From assembly GCF_000307225.1 (NCBI RefSeq), contig NZ_HE978616.1, forward strand, positions 205,173-269,172: DNA of 64,000 nt, given 5' to 3'. Below, in pieces: positions 1 through 10,871 of this stretch (positions within the stretch are counted from its first letter, which is position 1; each line of letters starts with the position of its first letter). The DNA comes from Anaerococcus vaginalis. GTDB taxonomy: Bacteria > Bacillota > Clostridia > Tissierellales > Peptoniphilaceae. Below the pieces are notes generated by a model. That model was not told where the DNA came from. It did not search any database and worked only from the letters and a program-made list of their open reading frames with translations. The position numbers and the translations under genes are program-made.

Positions 1-1741
<1,741 letters not shown>

Positions 1742-1750
1742 ATCTACTCC

Positions 1751-2947
1751 TTATTTTTCGTCTATACAATCAATTCCTGGTAGAGTTTTTCCTTCTAAAA
1801 ATTCAAGGCTTGCTCCACCACCTGTTGATACATGAGTTATTTTATCTTTATATCCTGCTTCTTCTATAGCAAGGGCACTATCTCCTCCACCTACAATTGT
1901 TGTAGCTGAAGATTCTGCTAAAGCTTTTGCAACTTCATTAGTTCCATTTGCAAATACTTTTATTTCAAATACTCCCATAGGTCCATTCCATACAACAGTT
2001 TTTGCATTTTTTATAATATCAGCATATTCTTTAGCAGTTTTTGGTCCTATATCTAAAGCTTCTTTATCTTTAGGAATATCATCAATATCTACTATTTCAG
2101 TTTCAGCATCTTCTTTTATTTCATCTGCTATAACAACATCTTTTGGTAGAAGAATTTTTACATTATTAGCTTCTGCTTTTTTGATTAATTCTAAAGATAA
2201 ATCCATCTTATCTTCTTCAAGTAGAGATTTTCCTATTTCTTTTCCTTGAGCTTTAAGGAAAGTATAAGCCATTCCTCCACCGATTAAAATATAATCAACT
2301 TTTGAAGTTAAATTTTCTATTACGCCAATTTTATCTGAAACTTTTGCTCCACCTAGGATTGAAACAAATGGTTTTTCTGGATTTTCGAGAGCTTTGCCCA
2401 TAATTTCTATTTCTTTTTCAATCAAAAATCCAACAGCACTTTCAAGGTTACTTGCTAATCCAACATTTGATGCGTGAGCTCTGTGGCTTGTTCCAAAGGC
2501 GTCATTTACAAATAAATCTGCAAGTGATGATAATTCTTTTGCAAATTCTGGATCATTTTTTGTTTCACCCTTAACATATCTTGTATTTTCAAGTAAAGCA
2601 AGCTCACCATCTTCAAGTTTTGATACTTCTTCTTTTACTTTTTCATCAACTACTGTATCTGATGGTAAAAAGTGGAATTTTTTTCCGTAATGATTTTCTA
2701 ACCAAGCTGCTACTGGTTTTAATGAAAATTCTGGATTTGCTTCTCCTTTTGGTCTTCCTAAATGACTCATTAATATAACTTTTGCCTTATTTTCTAAAAG
2801 ATAGTCTATTGTTGGAAGAGCTGCTTTTATTCTTGTGTCATCAGAAATTGTATGTTTTCCGTCTTTTGATAAAGGAACATTGAAGTCTACTCTTACTAAT
2901 ACTTTTTTTCCTTCTACTTTTAAGTCTTTTACAGTTTTTTTATTCAT
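1751..2947 (-). CDS. pgk: phosphoglycerate kinase
   Basis: Makes ATP and 3-phosphoglycerate from 1,3-bisphosphoglycerate. The 398 residues match the usual bacterial length. The N-terminal substrate domain has VRVDFNVPL (near 20), LMSHLGRPKG (near 60) and the GTSHRAHAS region. The C-terminal nucleotide domain has VSILGGAKVSDK (near 195), WNGPMGVFE (near 320) and IVGGGDSALA (near 352). The gene is preceded by AGAGGAG. Between gap and pgk a GC-rich hairpin with a U tract lies directly before this ribosome site. Expression of pgk, tpiA and eno may therefore be partly uncoupled from gap. Confidence 0.98.
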   Translation of the reverse strand: MNKKTVKDLKVEGKKVLVRVDFNVPLSKDGKHTISDDTRIKAALPTIDYLLENKAKVILMSHLGRPKGEANPEFSLKPVAAWLENHYGKKFHFLPSDTVVDEKVKEEVSKLEDGELALLENTRYVKGETKNDPEFAKELSSLADLFVNDAFGTSHRAHASNVGLASNLESAVGFLIEKEIEIMGKALENPEKPFVSILGGAKVSDKIGVIENLTSKVDYILIGGGMAYTFLKAQGKEIGKSLLEEDKMDLSLELIKKAEANNVKILLPKDVVIADEIKEDAETEIVDIDDIPKDKEALDIGPKTAKEYADIIKNAKTVVWNGPMGVFEIKVFANGTNEVAKALAESSATTIVGGGDSALAIEEAGYKDKITHVSTGGGASLEFLEGKTLPGIDCIDEK

Positions 2948-2958
2948 AATTCTCCTCT

Positions 2959-2983
2959 AAAAAAGGCGAGAATATATCTCGCC
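2959..2983 (-). terminator. intercistronic hairpin between gap and pgk
   Basis: Read on the minus strand, GGCGAGA, a short TATAT loop and TCTCGCC are followed by six T. This is a textbook intrinsic terminator shape, but it sits inside the glycolytic operon, directly before the pgk ribosome binding site. It probably causes partial termination or acts as an RNA processing or stability element for gap mRNA. Confidence 0.75.
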
Positions 2984-2993
2984 CGTTTAACTC

Positions 2994-4001
2994 TTAAAGA
3001 TTTGCTAAGTAATCAAGTGTTCTAACTAGGTTAGATACGTATCCCATTTCATTGTCATACCATGCAACAGTTTTAACAACTTGTGTTCCATTTGCTCCCT
3101 CAACTATTTTTGTAAGTTGTGAATCAAATATTGAACCTGCAGGATAACCTATTATATCGCTTGATACAATGTCATCTTCTGTATAAGCAAATGCATCTGA
3201 TGAGTATTTTTTCATTGCTGCATTAACTTCTTCTACAGTAACTTTCTTTTCAAGAACTGAGTAAAGCTCTGTTATTGATCCTGTTATTGTTGGAACTCTT
3301 AATGCAGAACCGTCAATTTTTCCTTCAACTTCTGGAAGTACTTTACCTACAGCTTTTGCAGCTCCTGTAGATGCTGGAATTGTATTTTGTGCTGCAGCTC
3401 TACCGCCTCTTAAATCTTTTTTAGAAGCTGGTGTATCTTGGATAGCTTGTGTTGCTGTGTAAGCGTGGATTGTTGACATTTGTCCTGAAACAAATCCAAA
3501 TTCATTTTTTAATACATTAACCATTGGTGCTAAACAGTTTGTTGTACAACTTGCTCCTGAAACTACTGTTTCAGATCCATCAAGTGTCTCATGGTTTACA
3601 CCAAATACGATTGTTTTTAAATCGCCTTTTCCTGGTGCAGATATTAGAACTTTTTTAGCTCCTGCTTTGATATGTGCTTCAGCTTTTTCTTTTTCTGTGA
3701 AAAATCCTGTACATTCAAGTACTATATCTACTCCCAATTCTTTCCAAGGTAAATCTTCTGGATTTCTTTCAGCAAATACTTTTATGTCTTTACCATTTAT
3801 TTTAAATCCATCATCTGTTAATTCAGCATCTCCGTTGAATCTACCTTGAGCTGTATCATATTTAAATGCATATAATAAACCTTTTTTGTCAATAAGGTCA
3901 TTTATTGCTACTACTTCAATATTTTCTTCTACTTCAGAAATTCTTCTTAGTGTTAGACGTCCTATTCTTCCAAATCCGTTAATAGCTACTTTTGTTGTCA
4001 T
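2994..4001 (-). CDS. gap: type I glyceraldehyde-3-phosphate dehydrogenase
   Basis: Oxidises glyceraldehyde-3-phosphate to 1,3-bisphosphoglycerate with NAD. The Rossmann start is [11 protein letters not shown] (residues 6-16), the catalytic cysteine is in [12 protein letters not shown] (near 150), the catalytic histidine follows in STIHAYT (near 177), and the C-terminal WYDNEMGY is near 313. Length 335 is typical. It is the first gene of the gap-pgk-tpiA-eno operon and has a strong promoter just upstream. Unlike Bacillus, no cggR-type regulator gene precedes it; the upstream neighbour is trxB, which ends 75 bases away. The start follows AGGAGG. Confidence 0.98.
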   Translation of the reverse strand: MTTKVAINGFGRIGRLTLRRISEVEENIEVVAINDLIDKKGLLYAFKYDTAQGRFNGDAELTDDGFKINGKDIKVFAERNPEDLPWKELGVDIVLECTGFFTEKEKAEAHIKAGAKKVLISAPGKGDLKTIVFGVNHETLDGSETVVSGASCTTNCLAPMVNVLKNEFGFVSGQMSTIHAYTATQAIQDTPASKKDLRGGRAAAQNTIPASTGAAKAVGKVLPEVEGKIDGSALRVPTITGSITELYSVLEKKVTVEEVNAAMKKYSSDAFAYTEDDIVSSDIIGYPAGSIFDSQLTKIVEGANGTQVVKTVAWYDNEMGYVSNLVRTLDYLANL

Positions 4002-4041
4002 TATTTCCTCCTAAGTGCTTTTCATGTGTTTTACAATTATT

Positions 4042-4069
4042 ATTTTACTGATTGTCGTTTTTTTGTCAA
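4042..4069 (-). promoter_or_regulatory. sigma-A-type promoter of gap operon
   Basis: On the minus strand a perfect -35 box TTGACA (4064-4069) is followed by a 16-base spacer and TAAAAT (4042-4047). The start codon of gap is about 40 bases downstream, leaving a short leader with an AGGAGG site. No operator-like palindrome is obvious. Confidence 0.75.
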
Positions 4070-4076
4070 GTTAGTT

Positions 4077-5003
4077 CTACCACTTGCCATCCTCGATGTA
4101 TTTATTAGCTATCTCGCTTGCAATACATCCATCACTTGCTGCAGTTACCATTTGCCTAATTTTTTTAACTCTTGTATCTCCTACAGCAAATACTCCTTTT
4201 ACGTTTGTTTTCATATCTTCATCTGTTGGAATATATCCATTTTCTAGTTTTATTTGTTCTTTAAATAAATCTGTTTGTGGAATATTTCCTATATATACAA
4301 ATACCCCTATTGGACTATCATCATCGTTTTTTATTAATTTTAATTCATTTGTTTTTGTATTTTTTAAAACTAATTCTTTTACTTCGCTATCTCCCTTTAT
4401 TTCTTCAACTGTATAATTTAATAAGAATGAAATTTTTTCATTTTCTTTACATCTATCTATTACAGTTTGACTTGCTCTAAGTCCTTCTCTTCTGTGAATT
4501 ATAGTTACATTTTTTCCAAATTTTGTTAAAAATAGGGCCTCTTCAAGAGCTGCTTCCCCTCCTCCGACAACATATATGTCAAGTCCTTGGTAAAATGGTC
4601 CATCACATGTTGAACAATATGATACTCCAAGACTTGCAAATTCTTTTTCGCCTTTTACATTTAACTTTCTGTGGCTTGCTCCTGTTGAAATAATTACAAC
4701 TTTTGCTTCGTAAACTTTATCTTTTGTGTAAACTTTTTTTACATCTGATAAAAGCTCTACTTTTGTTACTTCTTCATATTTTATATCGCAAAATTCTTTT
4801 GCTTGCTCTTCCATCCTATCTGATAAAGCAAGTCCTCCAGCATCTTTCATTGAGCCTGGATAATTTTCTACATGCTCAGTTGTAGCAATTTGACCTCCTG
4901 CTATATCTTTTTCCAAAATTAATGTTTTTAATTTCGCTCTTCCTGCATAAAGACCAGCGGTAAGACCTGCAGGGCCTGCACCAATTATTATTACATCTAA
5001 CAT
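4077..5003 (-). CDS. trxB: thioredoxin-disulfide reductase
   Basis: FAD- and NADPH-dependent reductase that recharges thioredoxin. It has the FAD-binding GAGPAGLTAGLYAGRA (residues 8-23), the redox-active CSTC in SYCSTCDGPF (near 132), the NADPH fold VVGGGEAALEEA (near 150) and the C-terminal FAD motif GVFAVGDTR (near 270). The 308 residues are the normal length. It is directly adjacent to trmL (0-base gap), as the last gene of an nth-HAD-trmL-trxB run. Ferredoxin-dependent relatives have a similar fold, but the CxxC spacing and motifs are those of ordinary low-molecular-weight TrxB. Confidence 0.93.
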   Translation of the reverse strand: MLDVIIIGAGPAGLTAGLYAGRAKLKTLILEKDIAGGQIATTEHVENYPGSMKDAGGLALSDRMEEQAKEFCDIKYEEVTKVELLSDVKKVYTKDKVYEAKVVIISTGASHRKLNVKGEKEFASLGVSYCSTCDGPFYQGLDIYVVGGGEAALEEALFLTKFGKNVTIIHRREGLRASQTVIDRCKENEKISFLLNYTVEEIKGDSEVKELVLKNTKTNELKLIKNDDDSPIGVFVYIGNIPQTDLFKEQIKLENGYIPTDEDMKTNVKGVFAVGDTRVKKIRQMVTAASDGCIASEIANKYIEDGKW

Positions 5004-5474
5004 TTAATCACCTCTATTTATTAAAAATTTATTTTGCCTAAGTCCTTCATATAAAACTATAGCTACTGAATTTGCTAAGTTTAATGATCTATTTAGCTTT
5101 TTAGTCATTGGAATTGTATAAATCCTATCCTTAAATTTTTCCAAAATATCTTTGTCAATTCCTTCTTTTTCTCTACCAAAAATTATAAAATCTCCATCTT
5201 TATACGAAATATCAGTATAATTTTTATCACTTCCTGTCTCTATTAGATATATATTTTTATCTTTTATATATGCTAAAAAATCTTCTAAAGAATCGTGTAT
5301 CACCAAATCAAGCTTGTCCCAATAATCAATTCCTGCTTTTTTTAAACTTTTATCAGAAAAATCAAATTTAAAGGGCCTAACTAAGTGAAGTCTTGATTCT
5401 GTGAGAACACATGTTCTTGAAATATTTCCTACATTTCCTGGATGTTCTGGTGAAAGTAAAACTATATTAAACAT
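5004..5474 (-). CDS. trmL: tRNA 2'-O-methyltransferase, TrmL/SpoU family
   Basis: A small SPOUT (trefoil-knot) methyltransferase of 156 residues. TrmL proteins methylate the wobble ribose (position 34) of certain tRNA-Leu species. Diagnostic blocks are the N-terminal LLSPEHPGNVGNISRTC (residues 6-22), the knot region FGREKEGIDKDIL (near 105) and the C-terminal IPMTKKLNRSLNLANSVAIVLYE segment with SLNLANS. It overlaps the end of the HAD gene by 8 bases and abuts trxB. The family assignment is firm; the exact target nucleotide is inferred from family knowledge. Confidence 0.85.
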   Translation of the reverse strand: MFNIVLLSPEHPGNVGNISRTCVLTESRLHLVRPFKFDFSDKSLKKAGIDYWDKLDLVIHDSLEDFLAYIKDKNIYLIETGSDKNYTDISYKDGDFIIFGREKEGIDKDILEKFKDRIYTIPMTKKLNRSLNLANSVAIVLYEGLRQNKFLINRGD

Positions 5475-6300
5475 TAGAATTTTTCTCCAAAACTATATTT
5501 ATTGCATCTACAAGACCAAAATCATCATTGGTGGATACTATATAATCTGCTATTTCTTTAACTTCATCAATTGCATTTCCCATTGCGAAAGATAAGCCCA
5601 CATTTTTAAGCATAGGTATATCATTGTCTTGATCACCAATTGCTGCCATTTCTTCTTTACTTATACCCAAAAAATTTCCAATCTCACTAAGACCGTTAAA
5701 TTTGTCTACATTTTTCTGCATAATTTCTACCATTCCAAAAGCTGATGTTGTGTGATAAAGATCCATAAGGTCAACTTTTTCCAAAATTTTTCTTTCTTCT
5801 TCTGGATTTTTTATATTTGGAAATATTTGAAATTTAAAGGCTGAATTCTTTCTTAATTTTAATTCTTTTAATGGATCAGTTGAAAAAGAAAAATTTACTT
5901 GGTAATTCATCCCATATAAAGAATTATTTTCTAAATGATCAAATCTTTCAGGCCATATCCTATTTGAATAGTATGTGTACATGTCATAAAACTGATAAAA
6001 AAGTTTGTTTTCTTCACTAAATCTAATTAGCTCTTCAACTTCTTCATATTTTAGAGGATTTTGATAGATAATCTTTTCTTTATTTATATAAGCCAAGGCA
6101 CCATTATTAGTAACTGAAGGATTATCAATTCCTGTTAAACTCATTAAGTATCTAACTGATGGCATGGCTCTTCCTGATGTAAATACAAATTTTATTCCAT
6201 TTTCATCTAGTTTTTTTAAGGCTTCTATCGTTTCTTCTCTTAAGATTGAATTACTATCAAGACTCGTCCCATCCAAGTCCATTGCAAATAATTTTATCAT
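5467..6300 (-). CDS. HAD-superfamily Cof-type hydrolase
   Basis: A 277-residue phosphatase of the Cof/HAD-IIB group, which act on sugar phosphates, FMN and similar metabolites. Motif I is FAMDLDGTSLD (residues 5-15), motif II is the TSGR stretch (near 41), and motifs III/IV are the lysine region and AIGDQDNDIPML (near 222), followed by SFAMGNA. The start ATG overlaps the stop codon of nth in an ATGA arrangement, so the two are translationally coupled. The substrate cannot be told from sequence. Confidence 0.85.
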   Translation of the reverse strand: MIKLFAMDLDGTSLDSNSILREETIEALKKLDENGIKFVFTSGRAMPSVRYLMSLTGIDNPSVTNNGALAYINKEKIIYQNPLKYEEVEELIRFSEENKLFYQFYDMYTYYSNRIWPERFDHLENNSLYGMNYQVNFSFSTDPLKELKLRKNSAFKFQIFPNIKNPEEERKILEKVDLMDLYHTTSAFGMVEIMQKNVDKFNGLSEIGNFLGISKEEMAAIGDQDNDIPMLKNVGLSFAMGNAIDEVKEIADYIVSTNDDFGLVDAINIVLEKNSNV

Positions 6301-6945
6301 TTTCTCTCCTTATAATCTTCACACAAATCTTTCAAATCACATTCTTCACAAAGCGGGTTTCTCGCCTTACAAATTTTTCTTCCATGAGCAATTATTTGAT
6401 GATGCAGTTTTGACCATTTTTCCTTTGGCAAATTTTTTCTCAAATCTTTTTCTGTATTTAAAACATCCTTGCTATTTGCAAGTCCTATCCTATTTGAAAC
6501 TCTTTGAACATGAGTATCTACTGCAATTGCATCAATTCCAAAAGCATTGCTCATAACCACATTTGCAGTTTTTCTCCCAACTCCTGGAAGTTTTGTCAAA
6601 TCCTTCATATTATCTGGAACTTTTCCATCAAATTCCCTAATCAACATTATTGAAGCATTTTTTTATATTTTTTGCCTTATTTTTATACAAACCACAAGTT
6701 TTTATGTATGATTCAATTTCTTTTATATCCATATTCGCAAAATCTTCTGGTTTATTTTTAAATTTAAACATATATCCTGTAACTTTATTTACTCTAACAT
6801 CAGTACATTGGGCTGATAAAATTGTAGCAACTAAAAGCTCAAATGGAGTAGTAAAATCTAAAAAACTTTTGTCCAAATTCGGATACATTTTTCCTAACCT
6901 ATCAACAACTTCATTTATTTGATTTTTATTTAAAATAATTATCAC
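6297..6945 (-). pseudogene. nth: endonuclease III, frameshifted
   Basis: DNA glycosylase/AP lyase for oxidised pyrimidines. Two overlapping reading frames together give a full Nth of about 215 residues. The N-terminal part has LLVATILSAQCTDVRVN. The C-terminal part has the helix-hairpin-helix LPGVGRKTANVV, the catalytic VDTHVQRVSNR and the iron-sulfur cysteines CKARNPLCEECDLKDLC. The break is at the seven-T run 6658-6664; with six, the frame would read through KNIKNASIML, as expected for the family, so one base is extra. The start is also odd. GTG at 6945 directly abuts its AAGAGG site, whereas a well-spaced codon for the expected MLNK start at 6936 is ATT, not ATG. Either the gene is decaying or the sequence carries an indel. 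Confidence 0.85.
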
Positions 6946-6987
6946 CTCTTATCGTTTTATCATTATACCCCTAATAAAAAATATTAA

Positions 6988-7016
6988 TTGAAGAAATTTT
7001 TCGTCTATTATATAAT
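6988..7016 (+). promoter_or_regulatory. promoter of rodA
   Basis: TTGAAG (6988-6993), a 17-base spacer and a perfect TATAAT (7011-7016) lie just upstream of the rodA ribosome site at 7029-7032. The intergenic space is shared with the divergently read nth operon, which has its own TATAAT-like box on the other strand (6962-6967). Confidence 0.75.
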
Positions 7017-7039
7017 TAATTTTGAATTGGAGTGATTTA

Positions 7040-8215
7040 ATGTTTAATATTAAGAAAAAAGAACTAAAAAAATTCGACTGGCTTTTGTTTATTAGCGTTA
7101 GCTTTTTGAGTATATATGGACTATTTGTCCTATTTTCTGCTTTTTCAGGCAATATTTCTGCCATTAAAAGTCAGATTTTTTCCAGTGTTTTGGGATTTTT
7201 ATTTATAATTTTAATTTGTACTATGGATATGGATGTATTAAAAAGAGCAGCCTATCCAATTTATGGAGTATCCTTGTTTCTTTTGATACTTACAATCTTT
7301 TTAGGTCAAGGTGCTGAAAGATGGGGATCAAATTCTTGGCTAATACTTGGACCTGTTCAAGTTCAACCATCAGAAATTACAAAAATCGGAATAATATTTG
7401 CCCTAGCCGCATATTTAGAAAAATATAAAAATGCAATAAATAATCCAATGAGATTATTAAAAACTTTAGGCTTTGCCTTTGCACCAATATTTTTGATTTT
7501 ATTGCAACCAGATTTTGGTACAGCTATGGTTTATATTTTCTTTATAGCCGTTATGCTATTTTTAGCAGGTCTATCATGGAAATGGATTTTAGGGCTTTTA
7601 GCTGTAGCCATAGTTGGAGCCTTGCTTTTATTTTTAAACTTAGAAGGATACAAGGCTGATAGGATTCACGACTTTTTGGATCCATCAAGAGATACATCAG
7701 GAAGTGGTTGGCAACAACAACAAGGACTAATAGCTATCGGATCAGGAATGTTTACAGGAAGAGGATTTATGAAAGGAACCCAAGCCCAATACGGATACAT
7801 TCCAGAAAAAGAAAGTGATTTTATCTTCTCAGTTCTTGCAGAAGAATTAGGCTTTATAGGAGCAATTCTTATGTTAATTGCCTTTGTAATTATGGTTTAT
7901 AGACTTTTAATTATAAGCAAAAGATCAAAAAATTATTTTATATCCCTAATGGTAGCAGGAATTTGTGCTATGTTTTTTGTCCATATTTTTGAAAATGTAG
8001 CGATGACAATAGGATTAATGCCAGTAACAGGAATCCCCCTTCCATTTTTCTCATCAGGAGGAACATTCTTATTGATTTGCTTTATAAATATAGGACTTGC
8101 CCTATCAGCATCAATGCAAAAATCATCCTATGATATAGAAGATACAAGCGATTATGAAACAATAAAATTTAAAAACACAATAAATAAAAAAATAAATTTA
8201 TCAGAAGAAAAATAA
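7040..8215 (+). CDS. rodA: SEDS-family peptidoglycan glycosyltransferase (RodA/FtsW type)
   Basis: Multi-pass membrane polymerase of lipid II that works with a class B penicillin-binding protein in cell wall growth. The protein has about ten hydrophobic segments. SEDS signatures are WGSNSWL...VQPSEITKI (near 105-120), QPDFGTAMV (near 165), the long extracellular loop with SGSGWQQQQGLIAIGSG, and the C-terminal GIPLPFFSSGGTF (near 335). I chose the ATG at 7040 rather than a TTG at 7022 because GGAG lies 7 bases before it; this gives 391 residues. It is a single plus-strand gene between minus-strand operons. RodA and FtsW are hard to separate by sequence alone. In a coccus it could serve general or septal synthesis. 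Confidence 0.85.
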   Translation: MFNIKKKELKKFDWLLFISVSFLSIYGLFVLFSAFSGNISAIKSQIFSSVLGFLFIILICTMDMDVLKRAAYPIYGVSLFLLILTIFLGQGAERWGSNSWLILGPVQVQPSEITKIGIIFALAAYLEKYKNAINNPMRLLKTLGFAFAPIFLILLQPDFGTAMVYIFFIAVMLFLAGLSWKWILGLLAVAIVGALLLFLNLEGYKADRIHDFLDPSRDTSGSGWQQQQGLIAIGSGMFTGRGFMKGTQAQYGYIPEKESDFIFSVLAEELGFIGAILMLIAFVIMVYRLLIISKRSKNYFISLMVAGICAMFFVHIFENVAMTIGLMPVTGIPLPFFSSGGTFLLICFINIGLALSASMQKSSYDIEDTSDYETIKFKNTINKKINLSEEK

Positions 8216-8221
8216 AAAAAT

Positions 8222-8275
8222 GGGGCTGTTTGCAAAACTATGAATAATCACAATTTTGCAACAGTCCCATTTTTA
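8222..8275. terminator. long hairpin terminator shared by rodA and UPF0340 gene; transposon-end-like repeat
   Basis: GGGGCTGTTTGCAAAA (8222-8237) pairs with TTTTGCAACAGTCCC (8254-8268) with one bulged T and one G-U pair. T-rich sequence lies on both sides, so it can terminate both converging genes. A related 46-base copy is found at 60755-60800 in the opposite orientation, sharing about 26 bases including part of the loop. The CTGTTGCAAAA arm resembles terminal inverted repeats of some insertion sequences. Confidence 0.8.
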
Positions 8276-8276
8276 T

Positions 8277-8813
8277 TTACTCATATCTTGCCCTTATTCC
8301 GCCAATTAATTTTGGTCTTGATTTTAAAGCAGTTAAATGAGCAGATCCAATATTTTTAATTTTTAATCTAAGAGGAACTTGAACAAATTTTATATGCATA
8401 CCAATATTTGCATCCCCAATATCCATGCCAAAATCCCCGCTTATATGCTCAATAACAAGAGGATTTTTGAAATTTTTATAAGCGGCACTTGCAAAAGATC
8501 CACCTGCATTAATTTTTGGAACAACCGAAACAACTTCATACCTATCTCTAATTGCAAGCTCTTTTTCTACAACAATAGCCCTATTAATATGTTCACAGCC
8601 TCCAACAGCAAGAAAAATTTTTTTATCATCTAAAATTTCAAGTAAAGTTTTTACAACAATTTCTCCAACTTCTTCATTTGAATGAGAACCAATTTTATAA
8701 CCCAAAACTTCAGAAGAAGAACCACCAAGAACAAAAACATCTCCTTCTTTCGCATCAGATTTTTCAAGAATTTCCAAGCAAGCTTTTCTAACTTCATTTT
8801 TTATATCTTCCAT
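8277..8813 (-). CDS. UPF0340 / TIGR01440 family protein (YwlG-like)
   Basis: A 178-residue conserved protein of Firmicutes whose function I do not know. Visible family features are FVLGGSSSEVLGYKIGSHSNEEVG near the N-terminus, FLAVGGCEHINRA in the middle, and the glycine/alanine-rich AGGSFASAAY. The C-terminus ends KLIGGIRARYE. The upstream in-frame extension to 8849 is unlikely. The ATG at 8813 has a perfect AGGAGG 5 bases ahead, so I use that start. It stands alone, between the rodA terminator and the V-ATPase terminator. In some relatives the gene neighbours glyA or cell-wall genes, but nothing here points to a role. Confidence 0.8.
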   Translation of the reverse strand: MEDIKNEVRKACLEILEKSDAKEGDVFVLGGSSSEVLGYKIGSHSNEEVGEIVVKTLLEILDDKKIFLAVGGCEHINRAIVVEKELAIRDRYEVVSVVPKINAGGSFASAAYKNFKNPLVIEHISGDFGMDIGDANIGMHIKFVQVPLRLKIKNIGSAHLTALKSRPKLIGGIRARYE

Positions 8814-8851
8814 AAAACCTCCTAATCTTTCTATTAAAAATATACCCATAA

Positions 8852-8880
8852 AAAAAGATAGATGACATAATCATCTACCT
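8852..8880 (-). terminator. terminator of the V-ATPase operon
   Basis: On the minus strand, AGGTAGATGA, a TTATG loop and TCATCTATCT are followed by TTTTT directly downstream of the subunit D stop codon. The stem has about ten pairs and a clean U tract. Confidence 0.85.
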
Positions 8881-8881
8881 C

Positions 8882-9505
8882 TTACTTATTAATTTTCTTA
8901 TTTTTAATTATCTTAGTTTTAGAAAACTCTTCTCTTTCTCTTTCTTCAATTTGACCAGAAATTGACTTTATTATTGTTTCATAATTCGGAATTTGAACTT
9001 TTTCCAAAGAATTTACTTTTTTAGAAGTTTTTTTAATCTCAGTATCCAAATTTTTTATAGTTGTATCAAGCTCAGCCAATTTATAAACTTTCTCCTTCAA
9101 ATCATTTAAAGAAAGTAAAGCCTCATCAAATAAAGAATTTGTCAAATTTAATGAATAGGATAAATCTAATTTTTTAGCATCAAAGTCTATTTCAAAAATT
9201 TTTGTTTGCATAAACTTTTTTTCTTTAAGCGAAATTGATTCATCCAAAGGAACTGATAGAGCAATTGATTTTAACCTATCTTCTCCAGTTGTTACTATAG
9301 CTTTTTTTATATTTTTTTTAACATTTTTAATATAAGCATTAACAAGCTTGTTTAATTCATTTCTTTGATTTATTTTAGCATTATATTGACCAATTAAAGC
9401 CTTTCTTTTCTTATCAAGAATATCATAACCTTCTTTAATAAGACTAAGTTGATTTTTTGCCTTCATCAAATTTGCTTTAGTTGGAGCAAATTTTGTCTCA
9501 GTCAT
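8882..9505 (-). CDS. ntpD: V-type ATP synthase subunit D
   Basis: Central-stalk (rotor) subunit of the V/A-type ATPase, a 207-residue antiparallel coiled coil that turns inside the A3B3 head. The N-terminal [32 protein letters not shown] pattern (residues 6-37) is diagnostic for subunit D. The C-terminal helix carries [21 protein letters not shown]. It overlaps the end of subunit B by 8 bases and is the last gene of the operon, with a terminator just after it. Confidence 0.92.
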   Translation of the reverse strand: MTETKFAPTKANLMKAKNQLSLIKEGYDILDKKRKALIGQYNAKINQRNELNKLVNAYIKNVKKNIKKAIVTTGEDRLKSIALSVPLDESISLKEKKFMQTKIFEIDFDAKKLDLSYSLNLTNSLFDEALLSLNDLKEKVYKLAELDTTIKNLDTEIKKTSKKVNSLEKVQIPNYETIIKSISGQIEEREREEFSKTKIIKNKKINK

Positions 9506-10871
9506 TTTTAGCTCCCAAGAATTTTTCCTTGTTTTCAGAACTTACCCTATGAATTTCTTCAATAGGCAAAATTTTCAAAATATCCCATCCTAAATCCAAA
9601 GATTCTTCAAGGCTTCTATTATCATAAGCATCTTGGCTTAAAAATCTATTTTCAAACTCCTTACCAAATTCCAAATATGATTTATCTACATCTGATAAAT
9701 CATCTTCTCCAACAATTTGAGAAATATTTCTAATTTCTTGAACCTTAGAATATGATTCATACAATTGATTCATCAAATCTTCGTGATCTGCTCTTGTATA
9801 TCCTTCACCTATACCATCTTTCATAAGTCTTGATAAGGATGGAAGAACATTTATTGGTGGATAAATTCCTTTTTGATCTAAACTTCTATCAATAACAATT
9901 TGTCCTTCAGTAATATATCCTGTTAAATCTGGAATTGGGTGAGTAATATCATCATTTGGCATAGTTAAAATTGGAATTAAAGTTACAGATCCATTAATAC
10001 CATTAATCATACCAGCCCTTTCATATAAACTTGCAAGATCTGAATATAAATATCCAGGATATCCCTTACGAGAAGGAACTTCTTGTCTAATAGAAGAAAC
10101 TTCACGAAGAGCTTCGGCATAAGAAGTTATATCTGTAATAATTACCAAAACATGTTTATTTTTTTCAAAAGCTAAATATTCAGCAGCAGTTAAAGCGCAT
10201 TTAGGTGTGATCAATCTTTCCATTATAGGATCATCAGCCAAATTTTCATACATAACTACCTTGTCTTTTACACCAGCTTTTGTAAAAGCATCCTCAAAGA
10301 ACATAGCTTCGTCTTTTTTTATTCCCATAGCTGCAAAAACAAAACAAAAATCTTCATCAGTTTTTAATTTTGCTTGCCTTACAATTTGAGCTGCAATTTC
10401 ATTATGAGGCATTCCTGATCCAGAAAAAATTGGAAGTTTTTGCCCACGAATTAAAGTTGTCAAAATATCAATTGATGAGATTCCAGTTTGAATAAAGTTT
10501 CTTGGATATTCTCTAGCAACAGGATTAAGAGGATTTCCTTCAACTGAATAAAAATTTTCAGAATAAATTTCTCCTCCATCATCAATAGGCCTTGCTATAC
10601 CATTAAAAGTTCTTCCTAAAATAGATTCATTTAAAGGAATTTCTAGTGGTTTTTCCTCAAATTCTACAACTATATCACTTAAAGAAAAATCTTGAGTATT
10701 TCCATAAACTTCTACAGTTATATTTTCATCATCAATTTTTACAACTTGTCCAATAAAATCTTCGCCCAAAGTATGAACTTTTACAACAGCGTTATAGGCT
10801 ATATTTTCGACTTTTTCAAGTTCAATTATTGATCCTTCTATTTTCTTAATTCTTGTATATTGCTTTCTCAT
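9498..10871 (-). CDS. ntpB: V-type ATP synthase subunit B
   Basis: Non-catalytic nucleotide-site subunit of the A3B3 head, 457 residues, normal length. Family marks are the N-terminal beta barrel, the region [21 protein letters not shown] (near 140-160), which replaces the Walker A loop, [19 protein letters not shown] (near 240) and [24 protein letters not shown] (near 265-288). It overlaps subunit A by 4 bases (ATGA type) and subunit D by 8 bases, indicating translational coupling and fixed stoichiometry. No missing residue was noticed. Confidence 0.95.
   Translation of the reverse strand: MRKQYTRIKKIEGSIIELEKVENIAYNAVVKVHTLGEDFIGQVVKIDDENITVEVYGNTQDFSLSDIVVEFEEKPLEIPLNESILGRTFNGIARPIDDGGEIYSENFYSVEGNPLNPVAREYPRNFIQTGISSIDILTTLIRGQKLPIFSGSGMPHNEIAAQIVRQAKLKTDEDFCFVFAAMGIKKDEAMFFEDAFTKAGVKDKVVMYENLADDPIMERLITPKCALTAAEYLAFEKNKHVLVIITDITSYAEALREVSSIRQEVPSRKGYPGYLYSDLASLYERAGMINGINGSVTLIPILTMPNDDITHPIPDLTGYITEGQIVIDRSLDQKGIYPPINVLPSLSRLMKDGIGEGYTRADHEDLMNQLYESYSKVQEIRNISQIVGEDDLSDVDKSYLEFGKEFENRFLSQDAYDNRSLEESLDLGWDILKILPIEEIHRVSSENKEKFLGAKND

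Noticed and set aside
6164..6556. 130-codon plus-strand frame over the HAD gene and nth
   Set aside because: Antisense to two recognisable genes, no ribosome site and no recognisable domain.
6949..7164. 71-codon minus-strand frame over the rodA start
   Set aside because: Overlaps the rodA promoter and coding start, has no family resemblance and no good ribosome site.
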